A stretch of DNA of 64,000 nt from Casuarina equisetifolia (lineage: Eukaryota; Streptophyta; Magnoliopsida; Fagales; Casuarinaceae). Position 1 is the stretch's first letter. Every line of letters begins with the position of its first letter. Where the stretch lies: positions 29,725,580-29,789,579 of the forward strand of contig CM052355.1 in the NCBI GenBank assembly GCA_028551475.1, in the 5' to 3' direction. The translations under genes were made by a program, and so were the position numbers. The notes below the pieces were generated by a model, which was not told the DNA's origin, made no database searches, and worked only from the letters and a program-made list of their open reading frames with translations. Of the stretch, positions 10,971-21,899 are shown one piece after another.

Positions 10971-13900
10971 ATGGGTTCATCATCTTTGTTTATTATCATG
11001 CACTTGTTTTTCTTAATCTTACAATTGCATCTTCTATGGACTCATTCTTCTTCTCTCACTCAACACCTATGCCATGATGGTGAAAGGTTAGCTTTGTTAG
11101 AATTCAAGGAAAGCTTCATCATGGACAAGAGAGCCTCTCTTGCCGATCCTTTAGCTTATCCAAAGGTTGCATCCTGGAAACTTGAAAGGAGCAAAAGGAA
11201 TTGTTGCTCTTGGGATGGGGTGGAGTGCAATGAGCACACTGGTCATGTAATTGGCCTTGACCTTAGTAGCAGCTTTCTCCACGGTTTTATTTACTCCAAT
11301 AGTAGCCTTTTTCGCCTTGTTCACCTTCAAAGGCTTAACCTTGCGAACAATAACTTTAACTACTCCCATATCCCATCCCAAATACGTAACCTTTCTAGAC
11401 TAAAAGAGCTCAATCTCTCTTGGTCTGCATTTTCTAATCAAATCCCATTAGAGATCTCTCAATTATCCAACTTGTCATCTCTTGATCTATCTCAAAACGA
11501 TATTTTTTTCCACCCTATAGATTTGAGCCTAAGAAGCCTCATTGGAAATCTAACTCACCTAGAAAATTTGGATTTAAGTGGGGTGAACATTGGCTCCATG
11601 ATGCCTAATATTTTATCAAATTTGACTTCCTTAACTTCCCTTATTCTCAATTCATGTGGTTTGTTTGGAGAAATTCCAGAGAGAATTTTTAACCTACCAA
11701 ATCTACGAAATCTAAGTCTAAGTGGGAATGAAGGGATCATTGGTTCTTTGCCAAGCTTTACATGGAATGCTCCACTTGAAGAATTACACCTCTCATCAAC
11801 AAGTTTGTCAAGTAAGCTACCTACTTCCATGGGAAATCTTGATTCATTGACTAAGTTGATTGTATGGAATTGTAGTTTCAAGGGCTTTATACCATCCACA
11901 CTTGGTCATCTCACAAAACTCATTTTCCTTGACCTTTCAATAAATACTTTTGTGGGCAACATTCCTTCTTCTCTTGGTAATCTCACAAAACTCATTTTTC
12001 TTGATCTTTCAAATAATGCCTTTGTGGGTAACATTCCTTCTTCTCTTGGTAATCTCACAAAACTCACTTACTTTGACCTTTCAAATAATTTCTTTGTGGG
12101 TAACATACCATCTTCACTTGGAAATCTTACATCACTAATTGAATTAGTTATGTCAAATTGCAACCTCACAGGGTCCATACCATCCTCACTTGGTAATCTC
12201 ACAAAACTCACTTACTTTCATCTTTCAAATAATGCCTTTATGGGTAACATACCATCTTCAATTGGAAATCTTACATCACTAGTTGAATTAGTTTTGTCAA
12301 GTTGTAACCTAACAAGGTCCATACCATCCTCACTTGGTCATCTTACAAAACTCATTTTCCTTAACCTTTCAAATAATGCCTTTGTGGGTAACATTCCTTC
12401 TTCTCTTGGTAATCTTATAAAACTCACATATGTTGACCTTTCAAATAATGTCTTTAGGAGTAACATCCCATCTTCGCTTGGAAATCTTACATCTCTAACT
12501 AGATTGGTTATGTCAAATTGCAACCTCAAAGGATCCATACCATCCTCACTTGGTTATCTCACGAAACTCATTTTCTTTGACCTTTCAAATAATGCATTTG
12601 TGGGTAGCATTCCTTCTTCTCTAGGTAATCTCACAAAAATCATTCATTTTGACCTTTCAAATAATGAGTTTGTGAGTAACATCCCATCTTCACTTGGAAA
12701 TCTTACATTAGTAACTAGATTGGTTATGTCAAATTGCAACCTCATAGGATCCATACCATCTTCACTTGGTTATCTCACGAAACTCATTTTCCTTGACCTT
12801 TCAAATAATGTCTTTATGGGTAACATCCCATTTTCACTTGGAAATCTTTCATCATTAACTAGATTAGACATGTCAGATTGCAACCTCACAGGATCCTTGC
12901 CATCTTCAATTGGTGATCTCATTAAACTTACTTCCCTTAAACTTCCACTAAATGCCTTTATGGGTAATATCCCATCTTTACTTGGTAATCTCACAAAACT
13001 CACAAACCTTGATCTTTAATATAATGACTTTGTAGGTAATATCCCATTTTCACTTGGAAACCTTGACCAACTCTTTGCACTTACTATTCCTAACAATCAA
13101 TTGAGTGGTGAAGTCAATTTTGGGCACATCAATGGTACTAAATTAGCCATTATTGAATTAAGCAAAAATCAATTAACTGGTTTAATTACTATTGGACATA
13201 TGAAGCTTACACAGTTAAGGGTCCTAGACCTTTCTTTCAATGAGCTTCAGGGCCAAATTTCAAACTCAATCTTTGATTTAAAGAATTTGGAATTTCTCGA
13301 TCTTTCTAAAAACCATCTCAATGGTACTTTGGAGTTTTCGAGTTTCCTTAAGAACCAACATAAGTTGACGTACTTAAACCTATCCAACAATCACATTTAT
13401 GGCCAAGTCCCAAAATGGATATGGAACATAACTAAAATAAGGCTAGAAGTTTTTGATCTTTCCCATAACTTTCTCACAGGCTTTGGTGAACATCCAATTT
13501 TTCCTTCATGGATTTATTTAAATGTTATGGATCTAAGTTCCAATTTGCTTCAAGGATCACTTCCTGTTCCACCCTTATTCACTTTGTATTTTTCTATGTC
13601 AAATAACTTCTTGACTGGATATATACCAAAAAGCTTTTGCAATATGAGTTCTCTTCGAATCCTTGATTTGTCACAAAACTACTTAAGTGGTTTGCTTCCT
13701 TCATGCTTAGGCAACTCTAGTGTTGATTTATCAATACTTGATCTACAAAGGAACAAATTTGAAGGAAGCATTTCAGAAATGTGGGCAAGAGGAAGTGATT
13801 TAAAGATGATTATCTTCAATGAAAACAAATTCCAAGGGCCTTTACCAAGATCTTTGGTCAATTGTACTATGCTAAAGGTCCTTGATGTTAGTAACAACCA

Positions 13901-14825
13901 TTTTCTTGATTCATTTCCATTTTGGTTAGGCCATCATCCAAATTTGGAGGTCCTAAGATTGCACTCAAACAATTTCTATGGTTTAGTGGGAACTCCTGAA
14001 ACTTATTTTAAGTTCCCTAACTTAAGAATCTTTGACATCTCCCATAATAATTTTATGGGAAAGATGCCATCCATACTTTTTGAAAATTGGAAAAATAGGA
14101 AGATTAAGGATTTGCATAACTTAACTTACATTCAGGAAGACCCAAATCTTAAAATAGACGTAGGTTATCATTTTTTCATTTCAATTCAGGCTTATGCTTT
14201 CTCTATGACACTAACAAATAAGGGCACAAACATTTTATATGAGAAAGTCCAAGAAGTATTCTTTGCTATTGATTTCTCAAACAACAAATTTGTTGGTGAG
14301 ATTCCAGAATCTATTGGAAATTTAAGGGAATTTTATTTACTAAACTTTTCCAATAATGCTCTTATAGGGCAGATTCCACCATCATTAGGAAATCTTTCAA
14401 AGTTGGAAGCACTAGACCTTTCTCAAAACCAATTGGTAGGGAATATTCCACAACAATTAACACAACTTACTTTTTTAGAATTCTTCAATGTTTCTCATAA
14501 TAATCTCTCTGGTCCTATACCAGAAGGTAAACAATTCAATACATTTGAAAACAACTCATTTCAAGGAAATCCAGAATTGTGTGGCTTGCCATTGACAAAG
14601 AAATGTGCGGGTTTTGTTGGGCTAAGTAATTCATCTATTGTCTCAAAAGAAAGTCAAGACTCTATATCACCTTTTGAATTTTGTTGAAAATCAGTTGCGA
14701 TTGGATATGGATTAGGAGTAGTTCTTGGAGTAATAATTGGACAAATTTTGTTTATAAGGAAATGAGATTGGTTGATGAAGACCTTGAGAATAAGGCAACC
14801 AAGTGGGAAAGGAGGTAGACATTAA
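10971..14825 (+). pseudogene. LRR receptor-like protein (Cf type), pseudogene with three in-frame stops
   Basis: A cell-surface immune-receptor type protein: extracellular LRRs, one membrane span, short tail, no kinase. The ATG at 10971 opens a signal peptide (about residues 1-25). An LRR N-terminal cap follows with CC and WDGVEC at residues 78-86, then LRRs, the island region with TNKG before the last LRRs, an LCG cap, an acidic stretch, a membrane span (IGYGLGVVLGVIIGQILF) and a basic tail ending at TAA 14823-14825. One frame holds throughout, but it is cut by TAA 13017-13019 (codon 683), TGA 14685-14687 (codon 1239, where the sister gene has Trp) and TGA 14763-14765 (codon 1265). The full frame is 1284 codons, against about 919 in the sister gene at 44027, because the LRR block is expanded. 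The two ORFs it leaves (682 and 528 codons) could give secreted fragments, but a functional receptor is unlikely. Confidence 0.88.
11891..13100 (+). repeat. Expanded 72-bp LRR repeats with a 216-bp higher-order period
   Basis: About seventeen consecutive 24-residue LRRs of the form IPSSLGNLTKLxxLDLSNN. They tend to cycle in threes: LTKLIF-type, LTKLTY-type, then a LTSLxxLVMSNCNL type. The third type recurs around 12130-12180, 12270-12320, 12490-12540, 12715-12760 and 12850-12900. The sister gene at 44027 has only about three such repeats in the same place (44730-44930). The near-identical DNA shows recent unequal exchange or slippage inside the exon. The first premature stop of the gene falls inside this tract. 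Confidence 0.85.
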
Positions 14826-15244
14826 AGAAAGAAGTTTTTACAAGATTTTTTCCAAAGAAATGGATATGTAAGTATGTTTGCTATTTACTTTATTTTTTTA
14901 ACCCTTTTTCCCAATAATAATCTGTAACTTTCCTTTTATGTATTTTCTTGCTGTATCTTAAATGGGGTAGAGCTAAAACACGTTATGTAAAATGCAAGGA
15001 GTATATATAGATATTTAGATAGAGGAATAGGATTTAGCAAGTATACGTTATTTAGAAACAAAGGTGCAATTACTACCTAAGATGTAAAGAAAAAATGTTA
15101 GTGGATAGTTTGATCTTAAAGATGATATTTAGCAAAAAGATATGTAATATTTGTTAAATGTATTTTGATGTTAATTAAACCTTTATAGAAAGACTAATTT
15201 GAAAAATTATATTATTTTAAGTATGAACATTTATGTGCCAATAA
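14826..15244 (+). other. 3' flank of the RLP pseudogene
   Basis: AT-rich, with no credible frame. It resembles the DNA after the RLP at 46787 in general layout (long T-rich stretch, then a region near 15040-15080 similar to 9050-9110 and 47270-47330). It probably holds the old 3' UTR. Confidence 0.45.
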
Positions 15245-15600
15245 ACAAGGTTGAATAAGAGAACATCACGTCTCTGAAACACACCTGAATCTAATCACAG
15301 ACTTCACTGGCAGTCGAGAGAGGATTTCGAAGATTCCCTCATTCGGGAGGAAGCGGCCCATCATCTTCACCGGCAGCTTGACGTAGAGGAACGAACCGCG
15401 GAAGAAAGGATAAAGCCAGACCTTGGAACGAACTTTCTTAGCAATGAAAGTCAAATGCATTGGGTGAGTTTTTCAGTAATATAAAATTCAGCTTTATTCG
15501 AAATGAAAAAAAGAAATGACTTTTTTTGTGAAAAATGTTAATACTAGTAACTTGATATGCTAATGTTTCTCTCTATTAATGACTGAATTTAAGGGGGGGA
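15245..15600 (-). pseudogene. F-box pseudogene copy 2, inverted 5' part
   Basis: On the minus strand this reads the F-box N-terminus: [14 protein letters not shown] and [11 protein letters not shown] between about 15370 and 15285. The usual F-box 5' flank follows on the upstream side (15470-15590), matching 51000-51100 in reverse. The rest of the same gene continues on the plus strand from about 15610. A segment of some 350 bp carrying promoter plus F-box has therefore been flipped in place. Breakpoints are near 15270 and 15610. Confidence 0.7.
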
Positions 15601-15604
15601 AAAA

Positions 15605-16500
15605 AAATTGCAGTATGATACCAATCAGTCGCTCTCTTTCCAACCCCAACACCCGCCTTCCCTTCGTTTCTACGATTTCCACTTCCGTCGAGACATATCT
15701 TCAATTTTAGCTCCCCCACCAAACATATCTTCCTGCACTCCCTCGATCGAGAGATGGAAGACAAAGGGAGCTTCTTCGCACAACCATGGGATTTCAGAGA
15801 ATTGCGTTCCAATACATCCATTAATTCTAGATTGTTGTTGGTTCGTCAAATGGCCTAATTTGTTTCGCCAATCATATTTTCGGTCGGGAGGCTCGTGTTT
15901 CTGCATCAAGAGACCTAGAGTTACTTGTACTTTTCTTTTCTTTTATTTTAGCATGTTAGCTTTGTAAATCGTAAGGACTTACTTTTCATGTAATGGCTTA
16001 GTTTTAATCGCCGAAGATGCTTACGGCGGCAGCCTTGGGTCATTTGTTCTGTGGAACCTTCTATTAACAAATCTATATCCTTTCCAGTCCCTACGATTCC
16101 AAACAAATCTGAAGGCTCACTGATTCATTCTCTTGGATTTGATTATCACATTGTTGAGGTTTGTCTATCTTAAAAGCACTGTTGATATTGGTTTCCGCAC
16201 TGTACCATCTTCAGTTGAGGTTTTTACGCCCCCATGTCATCGAGAAGTGCGTCTTTTCACCTTTTCTTGAATGGAGCAGTCCAATGGTTAGCACACCGCT
16301 ATATCAAGATTTGTTTCGGAGTGTAATAGTGTCGTTCAAGATGGAAAATGAGGACGAAGCTGTTTGAATTGACATCGGAGTAGGATTGGAGAGGGCCAAC
16401 GACGCATAGATGTTCACATTCGGAGCCTTGTCGATTTGTTTCATTTGGATACTTATGTGGATAACCTTGTTCTATTGAATGTAGCAGTTTGAGTTGTAGG
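15605..16500 (+). pseudogene. F-box pseudogene copy 2, central and C-terminal part
   Basis: Plus-strand continuation of the inverted F-box gene. Pieces are recognisable in shifting frames: SLSFQPQHPPSLRFYDFHFR (15620-15690), the region ending in SSHNHGISEN (15770-15800), the LWN-type FBA start near 16050, a VEV-type piece near 16210 and the C-terminal tail near 16440-16500. Multiple frameshifts and missing stretches make it non-coding. Some DNA near 15900-16000 has no counterpart in other copies. Confidence 0.65.
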
Positions 16501-19480
16501 ACAACAGGGCACTCAGTCTGGTGCTAATTAGAGTGGCAAGAAAGGGGGTGATCATCTGCTGCTTTTACTCTGTGCTAATAATAATGTCCTTTGGTATGGA
16601 AAGTTTTTCCTCTGGTTTGGTCTTTGGGGAATCGATTAGGGTGAGAGCAAACCCTGTGGCGGCACCAGGGAGGTTTAGTATGAATTCCGATAACCATGCT
16701 TGATGATTGTCTTTGTAACTTGCAATACAGAGTATGACAACATGTTACGATGTTAGCGCATTTACTCCTTTTCTGGATCCAAATAAATCATCTCATGTGA
16801 CAACATAGACTTCTGAAACTGCAGATACAAAGCTATTAATGCAAACCCATGAACTTTGCCTGAAGTAAAGATTAGAAAGTCTTTGTTCAAATCTTTTTCC
16901 TTTTGTTTTTATCCTCAGAAATGGAGGACGACTTTCATTTCAAAACAATACGTTTCCAGTGATAAACGGCAATAAGAACCGTAAAAAAGAGCTCCTTGAA
17001 TATGCAGCAGGCTGTCTCTTTTCATCCTCCTCTTGGTGACAAGTTTTGAAGGCCCAAGTCTACCTCTGTTCAAAAAATCTTATTAGGGAGATGAGTGTTC
17101 TAAGGCTTAAAAGGTACTTTACATGTGTCAACCTTTTTGAAGTGGGACTGAGTGTCCAATGACAAGCGTCTTCACCAGCATTAGGAAGAAGATTGAAAAG
17201 GAGATCCTTAGTTGAGATAAGAGAGGCAGAGGAAGAGGTTTTTGTTGTTTTGGCTAAGAGGTCTACTTGAAGGATTACAACTGCGACTAGCTGCTCGTAT
17301 CTTTCTCTTTTTTATTTCCTTTTCTTTCTTGGTTTCGTTCGTGAATTCATATTTTTGCTTTATGAACGCACCAGGGTTTCATTAGACCTAAGTTCTCAAT
17401 CTTAATCTTTCTCCCAATTTGGTAGAGAATTTGAAGTTATATATTAAAAGAGAAAGTACTGCAATATTTTGTAAAAATTCAAGCATGCCCATTTTTGGAT
17501 TTAAAAGAGAAAAATAGGTTCCATATAAGATTGAGTTACAATTGAAGTATGTTACAGTAAAGTTAATTCCTAACTCTTTTCTTTTTTTATTTTCAGGTGT
17601 TGTTAATACTAAATGAGAGTTACATTCAGTGGTGCCTTAATTTTATTAAAATCCTATGATATCTTATCAAAGAGTAAAATTGATAATTATTTGTCACTAG
17701 AAGCCATTTCACCCAAAAGTCTTAGAGTCCTTTGATCAACTTATGATTTGAGAATAAACACTAAGATAGATGTGTTTAGTACAAGGTAATAGTCTTAACC
17801 TGTAGAGCAATAATGTGATTGATTAAGCCAAATACAACTTGAGTATCAAACATAGAAGAGCATGTCAAGGATTTAACAGTGAACAAGCCATGTTCTTCAG
17901 ACCTTTCTTTCACATTTAAGTAGCACCAGGTTAGAGTCGAATATAAACATCTACCGTTGCAAAGCCAAGGAATTTCACTGAGATTTTTCAGTTCACTTCC
18001 TCTGCAACTTGAGCTAAAGGCTGTCTCGGTTATGGAAATAACTCCTTTAAGTCAAGGTCAGTCAATCGTGTCGTGTATTAAAGACTGACCAAGCTGCAAC
18101 GACTTGAGTCAATCGAGGGGTTGTGTGTTATGATCTTAAATTCATATTTTAGCTTTATGTACACGCCGGGTGACACTACATCTAAATTCTCAATTTTAAT
18201 GTATGTATGCTTTTCGAATTGAAAGGAAAAAACTGAGTTATATCAAGGAGTGAGTTAGAATTTAAATATGTTATAACAAAGTTAATTTTTTATTACTCTT
18301 TTTTTGTATGTAATTTTAACACTAAAAGGAAAGCCATTGTAGGAAAATTAAATTCAATATTTCCACTAGCATTAATCCCCTTTTATTGTATTAGAATCCT
18401 GTGATATCTTGTTGTCTTAAATTAAGAACTATCTTGTCCAGAAAAATAAAAGACAGGAAAACAAGAACACATAATAAATTCCAACAAAATTAAATCATGA
18501 GCAGGAATTCATAAAAAGGATATGCTATTAAAATAATTATTATCAACAAAAGAAATAACTAGAAAACTATTGATGTTTTTAACACAAATTTTGAACCAAA
18601 ACATGTAAGAATCACCATCAAAGAATAATTGAACATTGGTTATTATTTCTTCTTACTTAAATATTTATTTTAAGCTTTTTTCTTTATAAATTATTTCAAA
18701 ATTATCCTGGCTATATATATCATTAGAAATTGCCTTCATACTAAGATAAACCTCATGTCCTTTTCATTTCTTGGATTGGAATTGCACCTTAGATCATTGA
18801 AACTAACTTAATGGACTAAGCCAACAGGCAAATCAAGACTCTTGACAATTATTATAGCTAGATGTAACAAAAGGCAAAGTGAGAGCCATTTAGTCTATAT
18901 AGCGAAGACTTGGAATAATACAACTTTATGACAAGCCTCTGTTCTCATCTATAAAAAGCCAACTTTAGGATAAGGAAATCTGGTAAGGAAAGACATATGA
19001 GTTGAAGTAGTTTGGACAAGATGTTTCCGAAGCTTTGCATTGCATGTGCAGCCTCTAGCTACAATTGATTGCATGTTTGTTGTTTACTTAGATTATCTTA
19101 TTGTTCAAAATTTACAATTAAAAGCTAAATTGTGTTTCACTTTAAATATCCCTTCCTACCTTGAACACTCCGGAGCACAATGGAAAAGAAAATTAGACAA
19201 ATTAAGTAGGTGACAGGCAAAAAGGGAAAGACCGAAAATTCAATACCAATAACAAGGACTTCCATCTGAAACCCAGAGAACACGTAAGAAATCGGCTTTA
19301 GATTTTCCAACCAGTCATTTGACTTTGAGGCATTGCACTGGACAAAAGTAGCCATTACGTCCAATCTAAGATCCCATGTCTTACGCAAATGACTTGACTT
19401 AGATTGAGACTTGGAGTCTGACGTTGGAAAATTGGGGTCACGACCTGACCTATATCCCAAATCTTACGCAGTATAGGATT
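16501..19480. repeat. Dispersed flank block, copy A
   Basis: No gene. Three parts recur elsewhere. 16930-17300 resembles 31050-31320. 17690-18000 resembles 63260-63550. 19130-19470 resembles 32500-32775, 62310-62580 and, in shorter form, 32930-33100. On the minus strand the first two parts read stretches that look like old coding DNA (for example SEIPWLCNGRCLYS near 17975-17935), but I do not recognise the family. It may be a multi-copy gene remnant or a transposon piece. Confidence 0.5.
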
Positions 19481-19854
19481 GAGTACTACTTTGTTAAAGC
19501 TTTCAGTAGTTCTCAGACTTGACCTAATCCTGTAAGTTAATTGTACCGAGCTTTGACGCCTCTTTGTTAGTATAATAGAAGTGGTACTAGGAACAAGCAT
19601 ATGCAAGACGCAAAACTTAGAAATACAAGGTTCTTTGCATATAGATAGAGTATGGTCAGTTCTAACTTTACGTTGATGTACTCTTCTCTTTCCAAAAGAT
19701 GATGGCACCTATGAAAGTTCCCATAAAATTCTTAAACCATTAGCTGGGAAAACTCTAATGTGTTTGATTAAAGCAAATTACTTGACGTGGGTTAAAGAGC
19801 CGCATCAATAACTTAGAGACGACTTTGGGTCATGTAAACAACTTGATTCCATCC

Positions 19855-20200
19855 TGTTATGGGCCTAGGTTTAGGCCCTAGAAGTGGTCAGGCCCAAACT
19901 AATATCAAGCCCAAGTCCAAGTCAAAAATGTTATAAGTGGATAACAATGTACTAATATAGGGACTTTTGGTGAACGTAAACTTGGAATTTCTCTTCCATG
20001 GAGGAAGCATCTCCCTTTAACAAGATCAGAGGTGTTGGTCCCCTTCTAATGATACTAGAAACTTTGCCATCATACTCATTCCTTACTCTAAACCCAATTG
20101 TTAAGCCATTGGTTTGGTTGAGCCATGTACCAATAACAAATGATATGTTACGGGCCCAAGTCTAAGCCCTAGAAATGGTCAAGCAAAAGTTAGGTATCAA
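19855..20200 (+). repeat. Pair of ~54-bp direct repeats 291 bp apart
   Basis: 19855-19908 and 20146-20200 share a diverged sequence starting TGTTA(T/C)GGGCC and ending near TATCAA, with about 237 bp between. Arrangement and size suggest a miniature LTR element (TRIM-like) or a local tandem duplication. No matching target duplication was found at the ends, so the class is open. Confidence 0.45.
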
Positions 20201-20229
20201 TGACATTTGAAACTAAAGTTTTCAAAGAA

Positions 20230-20530
20230 AGGGACTTTTAATTTTTCTCTTAAAAACATTGGTTTGGTTTAGTTTCAAAGCCTCATTTACCTTCGGGCTT
20301 TGAATAACACTTCCATGCGAGAGGGTCCCATCTTTGGTTCGAAATTTCAACCAACTCTCTTTTCTGGTATATTGATGAAAATCGATTGACAAGTCCTTTG
20401 ACCGGATATGCATTTAGTGTAATTTTTGGAGGAACAATTGCACACAATTTGTTTGTAAGGAAACAAGATTAGTTAATGAGGATCTTCAAAATAAGGTAAC
20501 CAAGTGGCAAAGGACGTAGCTGTTGAAGAA
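20230..20530 (+). pseudogene. RLP remnant: LRR scrap joined to membrane span and tail
   Basis: 20260-20400 carries a degraded LRR segment similar to those at 26990-27060 and 54440-54520. From about 20400 it jumps to the C-terminal membrane region (VIFGGTIAHNLFVRKQD, then a stop where the sister gene has Trp) and a tail like that at 46665-46787. Most of the receptor is missing. Confidence 0.65.
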
Positions 20531-20789
20531 GGTAGTTTTGGCAATGTTTTCTGAAGACATGGACATGCATGTGCATTTGCATTTGCCAGTCCATTGATTT
20601 GTTTTTTTTTTTTTTTTCTGTTCATAATGTGTGCCTTTTTTGGCTAATGTTTTGGCGTATTTGAAATGGCTAGTGTTAAGGTATGCTATTTATAGAATTA
20701 GCAACTAAATGTCGTTTACAAACACTTCTAATGACTACCATAGCGGCACTGTCCATTTGCTTAAATCTTGTATGGAGCAAATAGCAATG

Positions 20790-20930
20790 CAACAAACGAT
20801 GGACATTTCTTTTTTACGAAACTAGTAGCCAGCAAAACATGCATCTTCAGATTTGGGGCCTAGATGATTTGCTTTATCCAGATCCATATGTGGAAGGCCT
20901 TGTTCTACTTAGTATGGTGCTGTTTGTACT
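20790..20930 (+). pseudogene. F-box C-terminal tail fragment downstream of an RLP remnant
   Basis: Matches the last ~45 codons of the F-box family (EPSSQxK, LHLQI-like, then YVEGLVLL). It sits about 300 bp after an RLP 3' end. The same order (RLP end, then F-box tail) occurs at 46787 and 47370-47515, which ties the two families into one duplicated unit. Confidence 0.6.
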
Positions 20931-21790
20931 CTGTACATGTGATTTCTCTAGTTCTTTCTAATTCTGTGCGCTAAGTATAAAATATTTGTGATAGTTGCTG
21001 CGGAGGCTTGGGAGATGGCGTATTGATTCTTCGTTATTCATAAAAATCTGCTGGCTCCTATGAGCCTACACTAGTATTAAGCTTGTTACCAAGTTGAATT
21101 CCTTTCTTTTTATATTAAAATAATAGTAACTGGGAGCTTATAAACAGAACAAACTCACCTCTGTGTATAGGCTGAGTGAGCCAAGTTTATATAAGATTAC
21201 TAAATATGTGTTTCTAAAAGAATCTTAACTCCCGAGTTTTTAACAGTGGTGCATTATCGGAGGGATTGATGAAAAATAAAATACAAGAGAAAGTCAATAA
21301 AATAACCTACATTAAAAGAAATGTAAATACAGAAAAATGGATTCGAGAGATCATGATTGCCTTGCTCCGAGATTACATTCCAATGAACAAGGAGCGTTTT
21401 ACATAAGGCTTAATGATGGAATGTTTTACACAAGGCTTTCGTACTGTCTTTGGTCATTGCTCAAATCCTACGGAGTATCCCGCAGGTCAGGGGCAAATCC
21501 TGCAGGGTGTCATAGCTGTGATTTAGCCTCTGACAACCTGTAGTTGTACAGGCAAATCTGTATTCTTCAACAGGGATTTAGGTCGGATGAAGAGCGAGTA
21601 ACACCGCCTGTTCTTATAGGGAGTGGCTGGCCTTTGCTGATGTTGTAGTGACGGCGGCCTCTTGAACGTGCATGCACGGAGTCCGGCTGCCGAGCCTCCA
21701 CCTTCGTCTCCCCTACTTGCTGTAGAATGATGACTCGCCGAGCCTGTAAGAACAACTAGCCATGTTTCATTTCCTAATATAGCTACATAT
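20931..21790. other. Unassigned insert with a GC-rich core
   Basis: 21340-21770 is clearly richer in G+C than its surroundings and separates an F-box tail from the next F-box 5' flank, which resumes near 21790. Open frames on both strands have no recognisable motif. It may be part of an LTR or another inserted element; I could not find ends or a target duplication. Confidence 0.35.
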
Positions 21791-21899
21791 TTCACAAAAA
21801 AAAAAATAATCATCTCTTTTTTATTTTGGGATAACGCCGCGTCGGAAGTACGAGTATTTTTTGCATGACTGCTCCCCGAAACTTGCCAAGAAAGTTTGC

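Noticed and set aside
11151..13003. Minus-strand open frames opposite the RLP pseudogene
   Set aside because: They are antisense shadows of the repeated LRR codons; the plus-strand reading has clear domain order.
13101..14687. Separate LRR gene after the first stop
   Set aside because: Same frame as 10971-13019 and continuous homology across the stop; it is one pseudogene.
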